Assembly: GCA_964457225.1 (NCBI GenBank)
Contig: CAYWEM010000005.1
Span: 124,001-188,000, forward strand
Length of the DNA stretch: 64,000 nucleotides
Reading direction: 5' to 3'
From: CAYWEM01 sp964457225
GTDB lineage: Bacteria > Acidobacteriota > Aminicenantia > UBA2199
The position numbers and the translations under genes are program-made. Of the stretch, positions 1-8,660 are shown piece by piece (position 1 is the first letter of the stretch; each line of letters starts with the position of its first letter). Below the pieces are notes generated by a model that had not been told where the DNA came from, searched no databases, and saw only the letters and a list, made by a program, of their open reading frames with translations.

Positions 1-553
1 GGAAGAAGAAAACCAGGGCGCAAGGCAGGGCGAATGCGCCGAAAAGCAGGCCCCGGCGCAGTAGATCCTTAGTTTTTTCCGCGGCCGGGGCCTCGGGGGC
101 CAGCAGGGCCGCGGTCAGCATGAGCATGACCAACAGGGCGTAGAACAGTGCCGGAATGGTCTGATCGTTCAACAGCGCGGCCAGGACCAACAGGAAAGAG
201 AGCAGGATGACCAGCCTGAAATCACGCCTGCTGTTCATTTCCAGGATTTTCAGGGAGCTGAGCAGCAGCAGGGCCGTGCTGCCGGGCAGCAGGCCGAAAA
301 AGGTGTGAAAGGAAAGCAGTATCAGCCCGCTGACCCCGACGGCCAGGATCAGCAGGTAGCTGCGCCGGGGCCGTGGTCGGCCCCGGAGTTCCAGCAGGAA
401 ACGCCAGCCGGCTATGCCCAGGCCGGTAAGCAGGGCCCAGATCGGAACCCGGCCGAAATGACCCGGCAGGGTCAGCAGGAAAGACACGAAGAAGAGATTG
501 CGGGCCGCTTTGTTCAGCGGTGGCCAGGGGAGAGCGGCTTCCTTCAGGACCAT
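1..553 (-). CDS. TgpA-type (DUF3488) membrane protein, N-terminal part only
   Basis: The reading frame opens at an ATG (553-551) that overlaps the end of the DUF58 gene by 10 bases and stays open to the left edge, so only about 184 N-terminal residues are present. They form a run of hydrophobic helices separated by short basic loops, with the segment LKILEMNSRRDFRLVILLSF that resembles the LLLLALKLLELRTRRD region of the DUF3488 membrane domain of transglutaminase-like TgpA proteins. The position directly after MoxR and DUF58 genes is the usual one for this family, whose C-terminal half carries a periplasmic transglutaminase fold. That half would lie outside the window and was not seen. Confidence 0.72.
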   Translation of the reverse strand, partial: MVLKEAALPWPPLNKAARNLFFVSFLLTLPGHFGRVPIWALLTGLGIAGWRFLLELRGRPRPRRSYLLILAVGVSGLILLSFHTFFGLLPGSTALLLLSSLKILEMNSRRDFRLVILLSFLLVLAALLNDQTIPALFYALLVMLMLTAALLAPEAPAAEKTKDLLRRGLLFGAFALPCALVFFF

Positions 554-1434
554 TTTTCCGTATCGGCAACGGCCAGCTGGGCCAGGCAGAGATGGGTATG
601 GGTGGCGCCGGCCGCCGGGGCCATGTCCAGGTTGGGCAGTTTCATGCCGAATCCGGTTTCCTGGCGATCGGCTTCCACCACCCAGCGGCACAACTGGCTG
701 AGCCGATCTTCCGGATTGCTTTGCCTGGTCGCCCGCCAATCGAACCACAGTTCCTGGTCTCCGCCTCCGGAAAACACCTTGACCAGCGGCGGCCTGCCCC
801 GGGCCACTCCTTTCCAGTCTATATGCTGCTGTGCTTCTCCCGGCCGGTAATTCCTGAAACCGGTGAAATCGTCACCGCCCAGGCTTTCCGATCCATGTTC
901 CCTGAAACCTCCCTTTCTCGGCGGCCAGGCCTGGGTGCCGGCCGGGGCCGGGTAAACGAAGAATTCCCCGGCTCGGGGCAAAAAGAGAACCGAGCGGAAA
1001 AAACCGAGCGGAGAAAAGCGCAGCAGGTGCAGGCCGGAAAAGGAATACCTGCCCCTGGCCAGGCCCTGTTTCCGGCATTCCAGGCTGGTCCGTCCCGAAG
1101 CCTGGATTTCCAGGGGGCCGCAGAAAGAAGGTTCTCCCGGGCCGACGGCCAGGAACACCGAGGTTCTCGGCCGACCGAGGCTTTCGTTCAGCACCAGGTC
1201 GAAAGTCACGGCTTCCGGGGCGAAAGCCGGCTGGGTTCTAAGTTCAAGCAACTGCAATCCGACCAGGGCGCGGCGGGCCTGGTAGAAATCGGCCACACCA
1301 AGGCTGAACAGCAGGAATACCAGCAGGTAGGCCATGTTGTTGCCGTAATTCATGGCTCCAACCAGGCCGGCGCTCAGAACCAGGAACAGCAGGATGCCTG
1401 AATCACTCGGCCGGGTGCGGCCGTTTTTGCTCAT
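544..1434 (-). CDS. DUF58 domain protein
   Basis: A 296-residue protein with two hydrophobic N-terminal segments (about residues 12-46) followed by a soluble region. Near residue 190 it has the DUF58 signature FRNYRPGEAQQHIDWKGVAR, matching the family pattern of R-Y-x-x-G-(D/E)-x4-I-x-W. DUF58 proteins have a von Willebrand A-like fold and are encoded with MoxR ATPases in gene sets linked to envelope stress and protein maturation; the biochemical role is not settled. It overlaps the MoxR gene by 4 bases upstream and the TgpA-like gene by 10 bases downstream, indicating one translationally coupled operon. Confidence 0.85.
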   Translation of the reverse strand: MSKNGRTRPSDSGILLFLVLSAGLVGAMNYGNNMAYLLVFLLFSLGVADFYQARRALVGLQLLELRTQPAFAPEAVTFDLVLNESLGRPRTSVFLAVGPGEPSFCGPLEIQASGRTSLECRKQGLARGRYSFSGLHLLRFSPLGFFRSVLFLPRAGEFFVYPAPAGTQAWPPRKGGFREHGSESLGGDDFTGFRNYRPGEAQQHIDWKGVARGRPPLVKVFSGGGDQELWFDWRATRQSNPEDRLSQLCRWVVEADRQETGFGMKLPNLDMAPAAGATHTHLCLAQLAVADTEKWS

Positions 1435-2348
1435 GGCACCTTGATGTCGGCCAGGAAGTAATCGGTCAAAGGATGAGCGGGTCCCTTTATCCGGCCGCCC
1501 TCGGGGTCCAGACGGTGCTCCAGTACCGCACCGGCCACGGCCTGAACGTCTTCGGGGATGACCATTTCCCGGCCGCTGCTGAAAGCCCAGGCCTGGGCCG
1601 ACCTGAGCAGGGCCATGCCGGCCCGGGGGGAAAGCCCCAGGCAGCGCTGGGGCTGGCTGCGGCTGGCGGCCAGCAGGGCCTGCAGGTAGTCGAGAATCGG
1701 CGCTGAAACGTGAACCCGGCGCGATTCCTGCTGCAGTTCGAGCAACCGGGCCGGAGATATGGCCGGAACGATCGCCGCCAGCAGGTGCTGGCGCTGACCG
1801 GAAAGCAACAGTATTCTTTCCGCTTCCGGGTCCGGGTAGCCCAGTTGGATGCGCATCAGGAAACGATCGAGCTGAGATTCAGGCAGGGGGAAGGTGCCGA
1901 TGTGGTATCTCTGGTTTTGGGTGGCGATGACGAAAAAGGGCAGGGGCAGGGGGTAGGTGCCGCCGTCGGCCGAGACCTGCCGTTCTTCCATGGCCTCCAG
2001 CAGGGCGCTCTGGGTGCGCGGCGTGGTGCGGTTCAATTCGTCGGCCAGCAGCATGTTGCTGAAAACCGGGCCGGGATGAAAATGGAAGCGGCCCTCCTCC
2101 TGGTTGAAGATCGATACTCCGATCACGTCGGCCGGCAGCAGGTCGCTGGTAAACTGAATGCGCCTGAAACTGAGTCCGACGCTGCGGGCCAGGGCCTGGG
2201 CCAGGGTGGTCTTGCCCACTCCGGGGATGTCTTCAATCAGCAGGTGACCTTCGGCCAGCAGGCAGGTGAATACCAGGCGGATTTCCCTTTCCTTGCCGAG
2301 GATGACCCCGGAAATGGTTTCGATGACCTTCTTTATTTCTGTATGCAT
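1431..2348 (-). CDS. MoxR-family AAA+ ATPase
   Basis: A 305-residue AAA-3 type ATPase. Walker A is GVGKTTLAQALA (about residues 44-55), Walker B is LLADELNRTTPRTQSALLEA, followed by the MoxR hallmark ATQNQRYHIGTFPLPESQLD and sensor region. MoxR proteins act as chaperone-like ATPases that mature metallo- or VWA-domain protein complexes; the partner here is presumably the DUF58 protein next door. I chose the ATG at 2348; an in-frame TTG two codons upstream is possible, and neither has a clear Shine-Dalgarno sequence. The gene starts 25 bases after the stop of the outer-membrane protein gene and probably shares its transcript. Confidence 0.92.
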   Translation of the reverse strand: MHTEIKKVIETISGVILGKEREIRLVFTCLLAEGHLLIEDIPGVGKTTLAQALARSVGLSFRRIQFTSDLLPADVIGVSIFNQEEGRFHFHPGPVFSNMLLADELNRTTPRTQSALLEAMEERQVSADGGTYPLPLPFFVIATQNQRYHIGTFPLPESQLDRFLMRIQLGYPDPEAERILLLSGQRQHLLAAIVPAISPARLLELQQESRRVHVSAPILDYLQALLAASRSQPQRCLGLSPRAGMALLRSAQAWAFSSGREMVIPEDVQAVAGAVLEHRLDPEGGRIKGPAHPLTDYFLADIKVP

Positions 2349-2373
2349 CGGCAATGGCTGGTGCGGATTCTTT

Positions 2374-2985
2374 TCAGAAACTGTAACTCAGACCGATATC
2401 GGCTCCGAAGTAGGCGATGGACTGGTCACTGAAAAACGACTTGTAAAAAAAATCGCAGAAAAAACCTATTTTACTGGCCTGCTTGAACTTGAAGCCCAGG
2501 CCGGCTTTCCAGCCCAGGTAGGAATCCTTGGCCAGGCCGATTTGTTCGTCACTGTCCACCAGATTGTAGTTGAGGCCGCCCAGCAGGTTGGCCGACCAGC
2601 CGTTTTGCATGATCAGTAAATCATAGACCAGGTTGAGACCCAGGCTGTGATTGCGGAAGTAATAGTTGCGACGCTCTGCGTCCACTGTTTTCTGCCCGGG
2701 GAAGAGCTCGTATTTCTGGTGCCCGTATTCCAGGTTCCAGGACGGCTGAAGGTGAAAACCGCCGGCCAGCGGCAGCCTCAGAGAGGCTCCGAAACCCAGG
2801 CCCATGCGGTTGCGGAATTTCACTCCATCGACTTCGCCGTTGTTCAGCTTGGTCGTTTCATTGATTTCGAAAAAGGATGAAATCCCGTGTGCGTAGTTAA
2901 GGTTGACCTGAAGCACAGGGGAAAAGGCTGCCAGTGCCGTGGTCAGGACCAGGGCCAGCAGAACGAACAGGAAACTTTTTTTCAT
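2374..2985 (-). CDS. Small outer-membrane beta-barrel protein
   Basis: A 203-residue exported protein. It starts with a clear signal peptide (MKKSFLFVLLALVLTTALA), followed by alternating polar and hydrophobic stretches typical of about 8 to 10 beta strands, and ends in Phe (IGLSYSF), the terminal signal recognised by the barrel assembly machinery. The start is supported by a GAGGTG Shine-Dalgarno sequence. No specific family was recognised; its closest general type is the porin-like/opacity-type barrel. It is the first gene of the leftward MoxR-DUF58-TgpA cluster, so it may be a client or simply a neighbour. Confidence 0.72.
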   Translation of the reverse strand: MKKSFLFVLLALVLTTALAAFSPVLQVNLNYAHGISSFFEINETTKLNNGEVDGVKFRNRMGLGFGASLRLPLAGGFHLQPSWNLEYGHQKYELFPGQKTVDAERRNYYFRNHSLGLNLVYDLLIMQNGWSANLLGGLNYNLVDSDEQIGLAKDSYLGWKAGLGFKFKQASKIGFFCDFFYKSFFSDQSIAYFGADIGLSYSF

Positions 2986-3002
2986 GTTGTCACCTCGCAG
3001 TT

Positions 3003-3008
3003 ATTATA
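3003..3008 (-). promoter_or_regulatory. Predicted -10 box for the leftward outer-membrane protein gene
   Basis: On the minus strand the bases read TATAAT, 18 bases before the ATG at 2985. The predicted transcription start (near 2996) leaves a short leader containing the GAGGTG ribosome-binding site. No convincing -35 box was found. Confidence 0.4.
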
Positions 3009-3052
3009 CTACGAAAATATGCCCGAAGGGTTTTCCCGGAATCGGCGGCGGT

Positions 3053-3080
3053 TTGGCGGTCAAGCGTGGATTGTGATAAT
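3053..3080 (+). promoter_or_regulatory. Predicted promoter of the UvrA paralog operon
   Basis: TTGGCG (3053-3058), 16 bases, then TGTGATAAT (extended -10, box 3075-3080). The predicted start of transcription near 3087 lies only about 5 bases before the ATG at 3092, and no Shine-Dalgarno sequence is present, so this mRNA may be leaderless. Confidence 0.5.
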
Positions 3081-3091
3081 ATGCAGTCAGC

Positions 3092-5566
3092 ATGGACCGT
3101 ATCGAAATCAGGGCAGCTTCCCGTCATAATCTCAAAAACCTGGATTTTCAACTGCCCAAGGAATGCCTGCTTGTACTGACCGGGGTTTCCGGATCCGGAA
3201 AAAGCTCACTGGCTTTCGACACTCTTTTCCGGGCCGGGCAATACCGCTACCTCTCCCTGCTGTCTCCGGGTCTCAGGCGAAGGCTGCTGAGCCGTGGGGA
3301 TGACGCCGGAACCCGGATCAGCCGGCTGCCGCCGACCATGGCCGTGGGCCAGGATGACCCCGGTTATTCAGGAAGGACCAGGGTGGCTTCCGCATCCGGC
3401 GTGGCGGTTTTCCTGCATTCACTTTTCGCATTGCTGGCCGTACCGTTTTGCCCTGGATGCCGCCGGGAGATGATCCGGCTGGGACGCGATGAAATCCGGC
3501 GGGCCGCCTCGGAGCGGGCTGTTTCCGACCTGCTGGAAATACACTTTCCCCTGAAACGGCCCGGGACGGAAACAGGTTCCTCGTTCGCCGACAAGCTGCT
3601 GCGCCGGGGTTTTCTCAAAGCCAGGGCGGCCGAGCGTAGTTTTTACCTTGAAAACCCCCCGCCTGAAGCCGATTCCGAAGATTCATGGCTGGTCCAGGTC
3701 GATGTGCTTGCCGCCGGCCCGGAAAACGAGCCTCGCTGGCTGGAAAGCCTGAGTATAGCACTGAACGAGGCTGACGGCAGCCTGATCATCCTGGACCGGG
3801 ATCTGGAGCTCTTTTTTTCCCTGCACTGGCATTGCCCGGACTGCCGCACCCTGATCAAGGCGCCGGTCGGGGCGGATTTCAGACCCGGCCTGCGTTCCAA
3901 TTCCTGCGCCCATTGCCGGGGGCTGGGCCGGAACGATACGGGCGACGCCTGTCTTTCCTGCCAGGGTTCGGGGTTGAACGAAAACAGCCTGGCTTTCCGC
4001 TGGCTCGGCTTTTCCATCCAGGAACTCCAGCAACTGCCGGTCAGCCGCCTGCTGGCCCTTTTGTCGGCCGTCGACCGGCCGGCCGCCAGGGAAAGGGAGT
4101 TTGAAAGGCTTTTGTCGCCGGTTCTGTTCAGCCTGCAAACCATGGAAAAACTGCATCTCGGGTATATTGAACTCAATCGTTTCATGAACACCCTGTCTCC
4201 GGGCGAAAGCCGACGGGTGCGCCTGGCCGGTCAACTCGGCCGGCGTCTGCGGGGCATATTGTTCATTCTCGACGAACCGACCATCGGGCTTCATGCCGTG
4301 GAACGTTCGGCCCTGCTGGAAGTCGTCCGGGGGCTGGTCCGGGCCGGAAACACGGTACTGGTGGTGGAGCACGATCCGGCGGTGATCAGGGCCGCTGATC
4401 ACGTTTTGGAGCTCGGACCGGGTGCCGGCGGTCAAGGCGGAAGAATAGTTTACAACGGTTCAGCAGGGTTCTTTCCCTATTCAGGCACCAGGACCGCGGA
4501 ATACCTGATCCCCGGGAAAGCGGCCGTCGAGCCGCTCAGCGGACAGCGCCGCCCGCCTGCCTGGTTCAGTTTCAGCGGCCTGAACTGCCGGAATATCCGG
4601 GGGCTTGAGCTCAGCCTGCCTGCCGGCCTGTTGACAGTCATCTGCGGTCCCTCGGGTTCGGGAAAAAGCACTTTGCTTTTTGCCGGCTTGCTGCCGGAAT
4701 TCCGACTGATCAGGGAACGATCGCGAAGCATGATCAACAACCGGGAGACGGATCCCTTGAACGAGGAGCATTACTGCCGATCATTGCAGGTTCTGGAGAA
4801 TTCCCGCGCCTGTTTTGCTGAAAGCAGTATACCGATAACCTTCCTGGGCCTGGCCGTGCATTTCCGGAAGCTTTTCGCCTCGGTGCCGGCAGCCAGGGCG
4901 CGGGGTTTGCCGGCCTGGTGGTTTGACCATCGGCGCAGCGGCGGGCGCTGCCGGGTTTGCCGGGGCCGCGGTTTCCAGCGCCTGGATCTCGGCCTGGGAC
5001 CTGCGATGGAAAGTGCCTGCCCGATTTGCCGCGGCCTGCGATTCAGCGGAGAAGCGCTGAGTTTCAAGTACCGCGGGCTGAATTTCGCCGACCTGCTGGC
5101 CCTGACCGTGAGTGAAGCCCTGGAAATCTTTTCGGCCTTTCCGGAAATAGAGAATCCTTTGCAGACCCTGGTTAGGGTTGAACTGGATTACCTGACCCTG
5201 GGCCAGCGCCTGGACACCCTGTCCGGAGGAGAAAAACAGCGGATCAGGCTGGCCCGGAGGATACTCAGGCCGGCCCCTGGACCGACCGTTCACCTGGTTG
5301 ACGAACCCACGGTCGGGTTGCACCGTAGTGAAGTACAGGTTTTGCTGAACATTTTTGCCGAACTGTTGGCCAAAGGAGACACCGTGGTGGTTTGCGAGCA
5401 TGATCCTGAATTCATCCGCCGGGCCGATTACCTGGTGGAAATGGGGCCGGGCGCGGGTGAACAAGGCGGCCGCATTGTCTACCAGGGTGATGTGCCCGGC
5501 TTGCTTGCACTGGGCTCCACCCTGACCGGCCGGGCCATGTTGCAGGAGATTGAACCATGTCATTGA
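3092..5566 (+). CDS. UvrA-family ABC ATPase, short paralog lacking the insertion domain
   Basis: An 824-residue protein with the two-half layout of excinuclease subunit A. Half 1 has Walker A GVSGSGKSSL (31-40), a UvrB-binding-domain-like stretch (about 118-245), a zinc module with CAHCRGLG and CLSCQGSG (272-294), signature LSPGESRRVRLAGQ (about 368) and Walker B FILDEPTIGLH. Half 2 has Walker A GPSGSGKST (about 519), zinc module CRVCRGRG/CPICRG, signature LSGGEKQRIRLARR and DEPTVGLH. Canonical UvrA is about 940 residues; the roughly 115 residues between the paired CxxC motifs of half 1, the DNA-contacting insertion domain, are missing. It is therefore probably a paralog rather than the main UvrA, with a role in DNA repair or drug tolerance. 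Its stop overlaps holB by 10 bases. Confidence 0.88.
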   Translation: MDRIEIRAASRHNLKNLDFQLPKECLLVLTGVSGSGKSSLAFDTLFRAGQYRYLSLLSPGLRRRLLSRGDDAGTRISRLPPTMAVGQDDPGYSGRTRVASASGVAVFLHSLFALLAVPFCPGCRREMIRLGRDEIRRAASERAVSDLLEIHFPLKRPGTETGSSFADKLLRRGFLKARAAERSFYLENPPPEADSEDSWLVQVDVLAAGPENEPRWLESLSIALNEADGSLIILDRDLELFFSLHWHCPDCRTLIKAPVGADFRPGLRSNSCAHCRGLGRNDTGDACLSCQGSGLNENSLAFRWLGFSIQELQQLPVSRLLALLSAVDRPAAREREFERLLSPVLFSLQTMEKLHLGYIELNRFMNTLSPGESRRVRLAGQLGRRLRGILFILDEPTIGLHAVERSALLEVVRGLVRAGNTVLVVEHDPAVIRAADHVLELGPGAGGQGGRIVYNGSAGFFPYSGTRTAEYLIPGKAAVEPLSGQRRPPAWFSFSGLNCRNIRGLELSLPAGLLTVICGPSGSGKSTLLFAGLLPEFRLIRERSRSMINNRETDPLNEEHYCRSLQVLENSRACFAESSIPITFLGLAVHFRKLFASVPAARARGLPAWWFDHRRSGGRCRVCRGRGFQRLDLGLGPAMESACPICRGLRFSGEALSFKYRGLNFADLLALTVSEALEIFSAFPEIENPLQTLVRVELDYLTLGQRLDTLSGGEKQRIRLARRILRPAPGPTVHLVDEPTVGLHRSEVQVLLNIFAELLAKGDTVVVCEHDPEFIRRADYLVEMGPGAGEQGGRIVYQGDVPGLLALGSTLTGRAMLQEIEPCH

Positions 5567-6555
5567 AATCCGTCCCCGGGAATGAAAAAGTGAAGGCTGT
5601 CCTGGCCAATTACCTGGCCCTTGACCGCCTGCCCCAGGCCCTGGTCCTGGCCGGTCCGGCCGGCGCCGGCAAGCTTGAATTGGCTCTGAACCTGGCCAAG
5701 GCCGAAGCCTGCGGAGAAGACGGCCCGGATGCCTGTGACGCCTGCAGGAGTTGCCGGGCTATAGACGGCGGCTTTTACCCGGACGTCATGTTGTTTGCCC
5801 CGGAAGGGCAGGTTTTTCGAAAAATCCAGGTCGATGCCCTGATAGAAGAAGCAAGGCTGAAACCATTGACCGGAAAACGCAGGTTTTTCATCCTGGATGG
5901 AGCCGACCTGATGAATGACAGCGCGGCCAACGCTTTCCTGAAAACACTTGAAGAACCCGGCCCGGCAAATGTTTTCCTGTTGCTGGCTGAAAATCCGCGC
6001 CTCCTGCTGCCTACCGTGCGTTCCCGCTGCCAGATACTGACTTTACTGCCCCTGCCCAGGCAGATGATAGAGCAATCATTGCGGGAACAGGGTTTCACCG
6101 CGGACAAGGCCGCCCTGGTATCGCGGATTGTGCAGGAGACCCATGGCGGGGTGGAAAAACTCAACTGGCCTGAACTCGATGAAAAAAGGCGTGAAGCCAT
6201 GCATACCCTGAATGCCCTGGTCAGGCAGAAAGGAGTGGAAGACATCCTGCTCGATCTGCATGACCGATCGCGCAGCCGGGATTCATTCCAGCAGTTTTTT
6301 CGAGAAACCCTGGGTTTGCTTTCCTCGTTCATGCGGGATATAATGATACTTTTAATCGACCCCACGGGGGATGCGGTCATCAATCTCGACTACAAGGATG
6401 AATTGATGGAATTGAGTAAACATACAACGATTTCCCGGATCTTCGAATTACTGGCCGGCCTGGAAGAACTCCGCTCCGACGTCGATCGCTACCTTAATGC
6501 CAGGCTGTTGTCCATTTCCCTGATCAGCGGTTTCGCCCGCCGGGAGAACGGCTGA
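5557..6555 (+). CDS. holB: DNA polymerase III subunit delta'
   Basis: A 332-residue AAA+ clamp-loader subunit. The P-loop GPAGAGKLELALNLAK (about residues 27-42) has Leu where active ATPases have Ser/Thr, in line with delta' being a non-hydrolysing subunit. A zinc module follows (CDACRSC with an upstream Cys), then the FFILDGADLMNDSAANAFLK and LEEP segments and the SRC motif VRSRCQ. It works with gamma/tau and delta to load the beta clamp. The order holB followed by the PSP1/RicT gene is conserved in many bacteria, including Bacillus (holB-yaaT), which supports both calls. It abuts ricT with a one-base overlap. Confidence 0.93.
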   Translation: MSLKSVPGNEKVKAVLANYLALDRLPQALVLAGPAGAGKLELALNLAKAEACGEDGPDACDACRSCRAIDGGFYPDVMLFAPEGQVFRKIQVDALIEEARLKPLTGKRRFFILDGADLMNDSAANAFLKTLEEPGPANVFLLLAENPRLLLPTVRSRCQILTLLPLPRQMIEQSLREQGFTADKAALVSRIVQETHGGVEKLNWPELDEKRREAMHTLNALVRQKGVEDILLDLHDRSRSRDSFQQFFRETLGLLSSFMRDIMILLIDPTGDAVINLDYKDELMELSKHTTISRIFELLAGLEELRSDVDRYLNARLLSISLISGFARRENG

Positions 6556-7277
6556 TGGAACAGGTAGTCCTGGTCAAGATAGCCAGCAGGAGGGATCTTT
6601 TTCATTTCAAGACCAGCGAGCCGGAGATCAAACCCAGGGACAAGATCATCGTCCGCACCATGACCGGGGAAGAGCTGGGCACGGTGGTGAGGCAGTTCGG
6701 GGCTGATTTCCAGGCCAAGATCTGCTGTATTCCGCCCATCATCAGGAAGGCCAGCGTCGAGGACGAGGAAAACTTCGCCAAAAAGGAAGAAGAGGAAAAG
6801 AGAGCTTTCCGTTTTTGCCTGGAAAGAATCAAAGAAAGGGAATTTCCGATCAAGCTGATCAGGGTTGTTTTTTTCAACAGTGAACGCAAGGCAGTCTTTT
6901 ATTTTACTTCCGAAGGTCGGATCGATTTCCGTGAACTGGTCAAGGACCTGGCCAAAAAGATCAAGATGCGCATTGAAATGCGCCAGATAGGGGTTCGCGA
7001 TGAAGCCAAAATGATCGGGGGCCTGGGAATCTGCGGCCGTCAGCTCTGCTGTAAGATATTCCTGGCCAACCTGGAACCGATAACCCTGCAGATGGCCAAA
7101 AAACAGAACCTGAACATGAACCCCCTGAAGATATCCGGCCAGTGCGGCCGCCTGATGTGCTGCCTTTCCTACGAGGAAACGGGCGGCGGCCGGGTGTTCA
7201 TCGAGGACGGCGATGAGCGCATCGGGTACAACGAAGAAGAAGAACTGACGGCCGAAGGCGAAAACAGCAAGGCATGA
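6555..7277 (+). CDS. ricT: PSP1 domain protein, RicT/YaaT family
   Basis: A 240-residue PSP1 (YaaT) protein. The diagnostic Cys-rich signature GGLGICGRQLCCKIFL (about residues 154-169) and the later GQCGRLMCCLSYEE are intact. In Bacillus the RicT homolog is part of the Fe-S RicAFT complex that affects RNase Y-dependent RNA processing; in Gram-negative lineages the role is less known and the partners RicA/RicF are not in this window. The acidic C-terminal tail (EEEELTAEGE) is typical. It sits directly after holB and overlaps the following outer-membrane protein gene by 4 bases. Confidence 0.9.
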   Translation: MEQVVLVKIASRRDLFHFKTSEPEIKPRDKIIVRTMTGEELGTVVRQFGADFQAKICCIPPIIRKASVEDEENFAKKEEEEKRAFRFCLERIKEREFPIKLIRVVFFNSERKAVFYFTSEGRIDFRELVKDLAKKIKMRIEMRQIGVRDEAKMIGGLGICGRQLCCKIFLANLEPITLQMAKKQNLNMNPLKISGQCGRLMCCLSYEETGGGRVFIEDGDERIGYNEEEELTAEGENSKA

Positions 7278-8566
7278 AGTTTTTACTGGTCCTGCTGCTC
7301 GCGCTCAATTCGTTTTCTTTCCTGCAGGCCCGTTTCAAACCATGGTATTCCTACTATCACCCGGTGATGGGTGCCCGCAGCCTGGCCCTGGGGGGAGTTT
7401 CGGCGACCCTGGAAAACGACGGCGCTTCTTTTTACAACAACCCGGCCGCATTGAGCCGGATTCCCGGATTGCGCCTGAGCGGCGAGTTCCTCTCGGACAG
7501 GCAGACTCTTGAAAACGGTCTCAAGAAAGACCTGACGCCCTGCGCCCCGGACAGCGTTCTCTTTGCCTTTGAATCAAACCTCAACAGCCCGGGTTACTTT
7601 TCCCTGGCCGCCCCACTCCAGTTGGCCGGCCTGCCGGCCGGATTTTCGGTGTCTCTTTACAATCTTCTGCCCCGAGGCTTTTCCGGCAGCAACTACGCCT
7701 GGAGCGCTGATGACGAGGAGCAGGAAGAATCCATGGTCAGCACCCTGTTTGCCGGCAGCGGCGGTTTTTACGCCCTCAACCTGGCCGGGGCGGTAGCCGT
7801 TGATGAAACCCTGTCTTTGGGCCTGGCCTGGGAAAGGACTTTTATGGCCGGAGAGCAGGAATTCTCCATTTCGGGATTTGAAACGCTTGAGAACGAGGTA
7901 TTGCGGGAAAACCTGCGCGCCGGGAGAATCCTGGCCGGACTGCTTTTTCGCCCACTGCCCAGGATTTCCCTGGGACTGGTCTGGCATTCGCCCCTCAAAG
8001 GCACGCTGGAAAGGCGTATTCGTTCAAGTAATAACGGGGATCAATCCGAGTCGGAATGGGATGAGTACCGGAGCATGAGAATAGTGATCCCGGCCCGCCT
8101 GGCCCTGGCTGTTTCAATGGACAGCGGTTTTCTCGGCACCATCACCCTGGAGTACGCCCGCCATTACTGGAGCCGGGGCCGTACCACCGGCTGGGATCCG
8201 GAAGAGGAAGGAGAACCCTTTCCCTTCGGAGCCGGGGCCTCTGAAAACCAGCAGGACACGGTCAACCTGGCCCTGGGCTGGGAATACCTGCTCAGGTCTT
8301 CGCCCCTGCCGCTGTTCCTGAGAGCCGGTTTGTTCAGCAAAAGACAGCTTTTTCAGGACGGCGACAACCAGGCGGTGACGGATCGTGGCTTCAGCCTGGG
8401 ACTGGGCCTGACCCTGGGTTCGGCCCTGACGGCTGAACTGGCTTTCAGGCATGGCCGTGCTTCCTGGCACGACGTTTTCCCTCATGAATGCCAGGTTGGT
8501 GAATGGGGCAATGTCCAGCTTTTCCGGCAAATCCGTTTTTCTCTTACTTATGTTTTTCGGCCTTGA
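7274..8566 (+). CDS. Outer-membrane beta-barrel protein, PorV/UPF0164-like
   Basis: A 430-residue exported protein with signal peptide MKFLLVLLLALNSFSFLQA. The mature start carries the pattern GARSLALGGVSATL...SFYNNPAAL, found in the PorV/PorQ and FadL-like (UPF0164) barrels, where an N-terminal segment precedes about 14 strands. The rest alternates as expected for a barrel and ends with FSLTYVFRP. These proteins are outer-membrane channels or secretion accessory barrels; the cargo cannot be read from sequence. It overlaps ricT by 4 bases, so it is the last gene of a four-gene transcript that otherwise encodes DNA and RNA functions. Confidence 0.8.
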   Translation: MKFLLVLLLALNSFSFLQARFKPWYSYYHPVMGARSLALGGVSATLENDGASFYNNPAALSRIPGLRLSGEFLSDRQTLENGLKKDLTPCAPDSVLFAFESNLNSPGYFSLAAPLQLAGLPAGFSVSLYNLLPRGFSGSNYAWSADDEEQEESMVSTLFAGSGGFYALNLAGAVAVDETLSLGLAWERTFMAGEQEFSISGFETLENEVLRENLRAGRILAGLLFRPLPRISLGLVWHSPLKGTLERRIRSSNNGDQSESEWDEYRSMRIVIPARLALAVSMDSGFLGTITLEYARHYWSRGRTTGWDPEEEGEPFPFGAGASENQQDTVNLALGWEYLLRSSPLPLFLRAGLFSKRQLFQDGDNQAVTDRGFSLGLGLTLGSALTAELAFRHGRASWHDVFPHECQVGEWGNVQLFRQIRFSLTYVFRP

Positions 8567-8660
8567 GACAAGATGAAAACCAAAACATGATTTCATTCGT
8601 ATCTGTTCTCCGGATAGCCAGAGAATGGTTTTTCTGTATTGTCAAAAACAGGAGGTTTAC

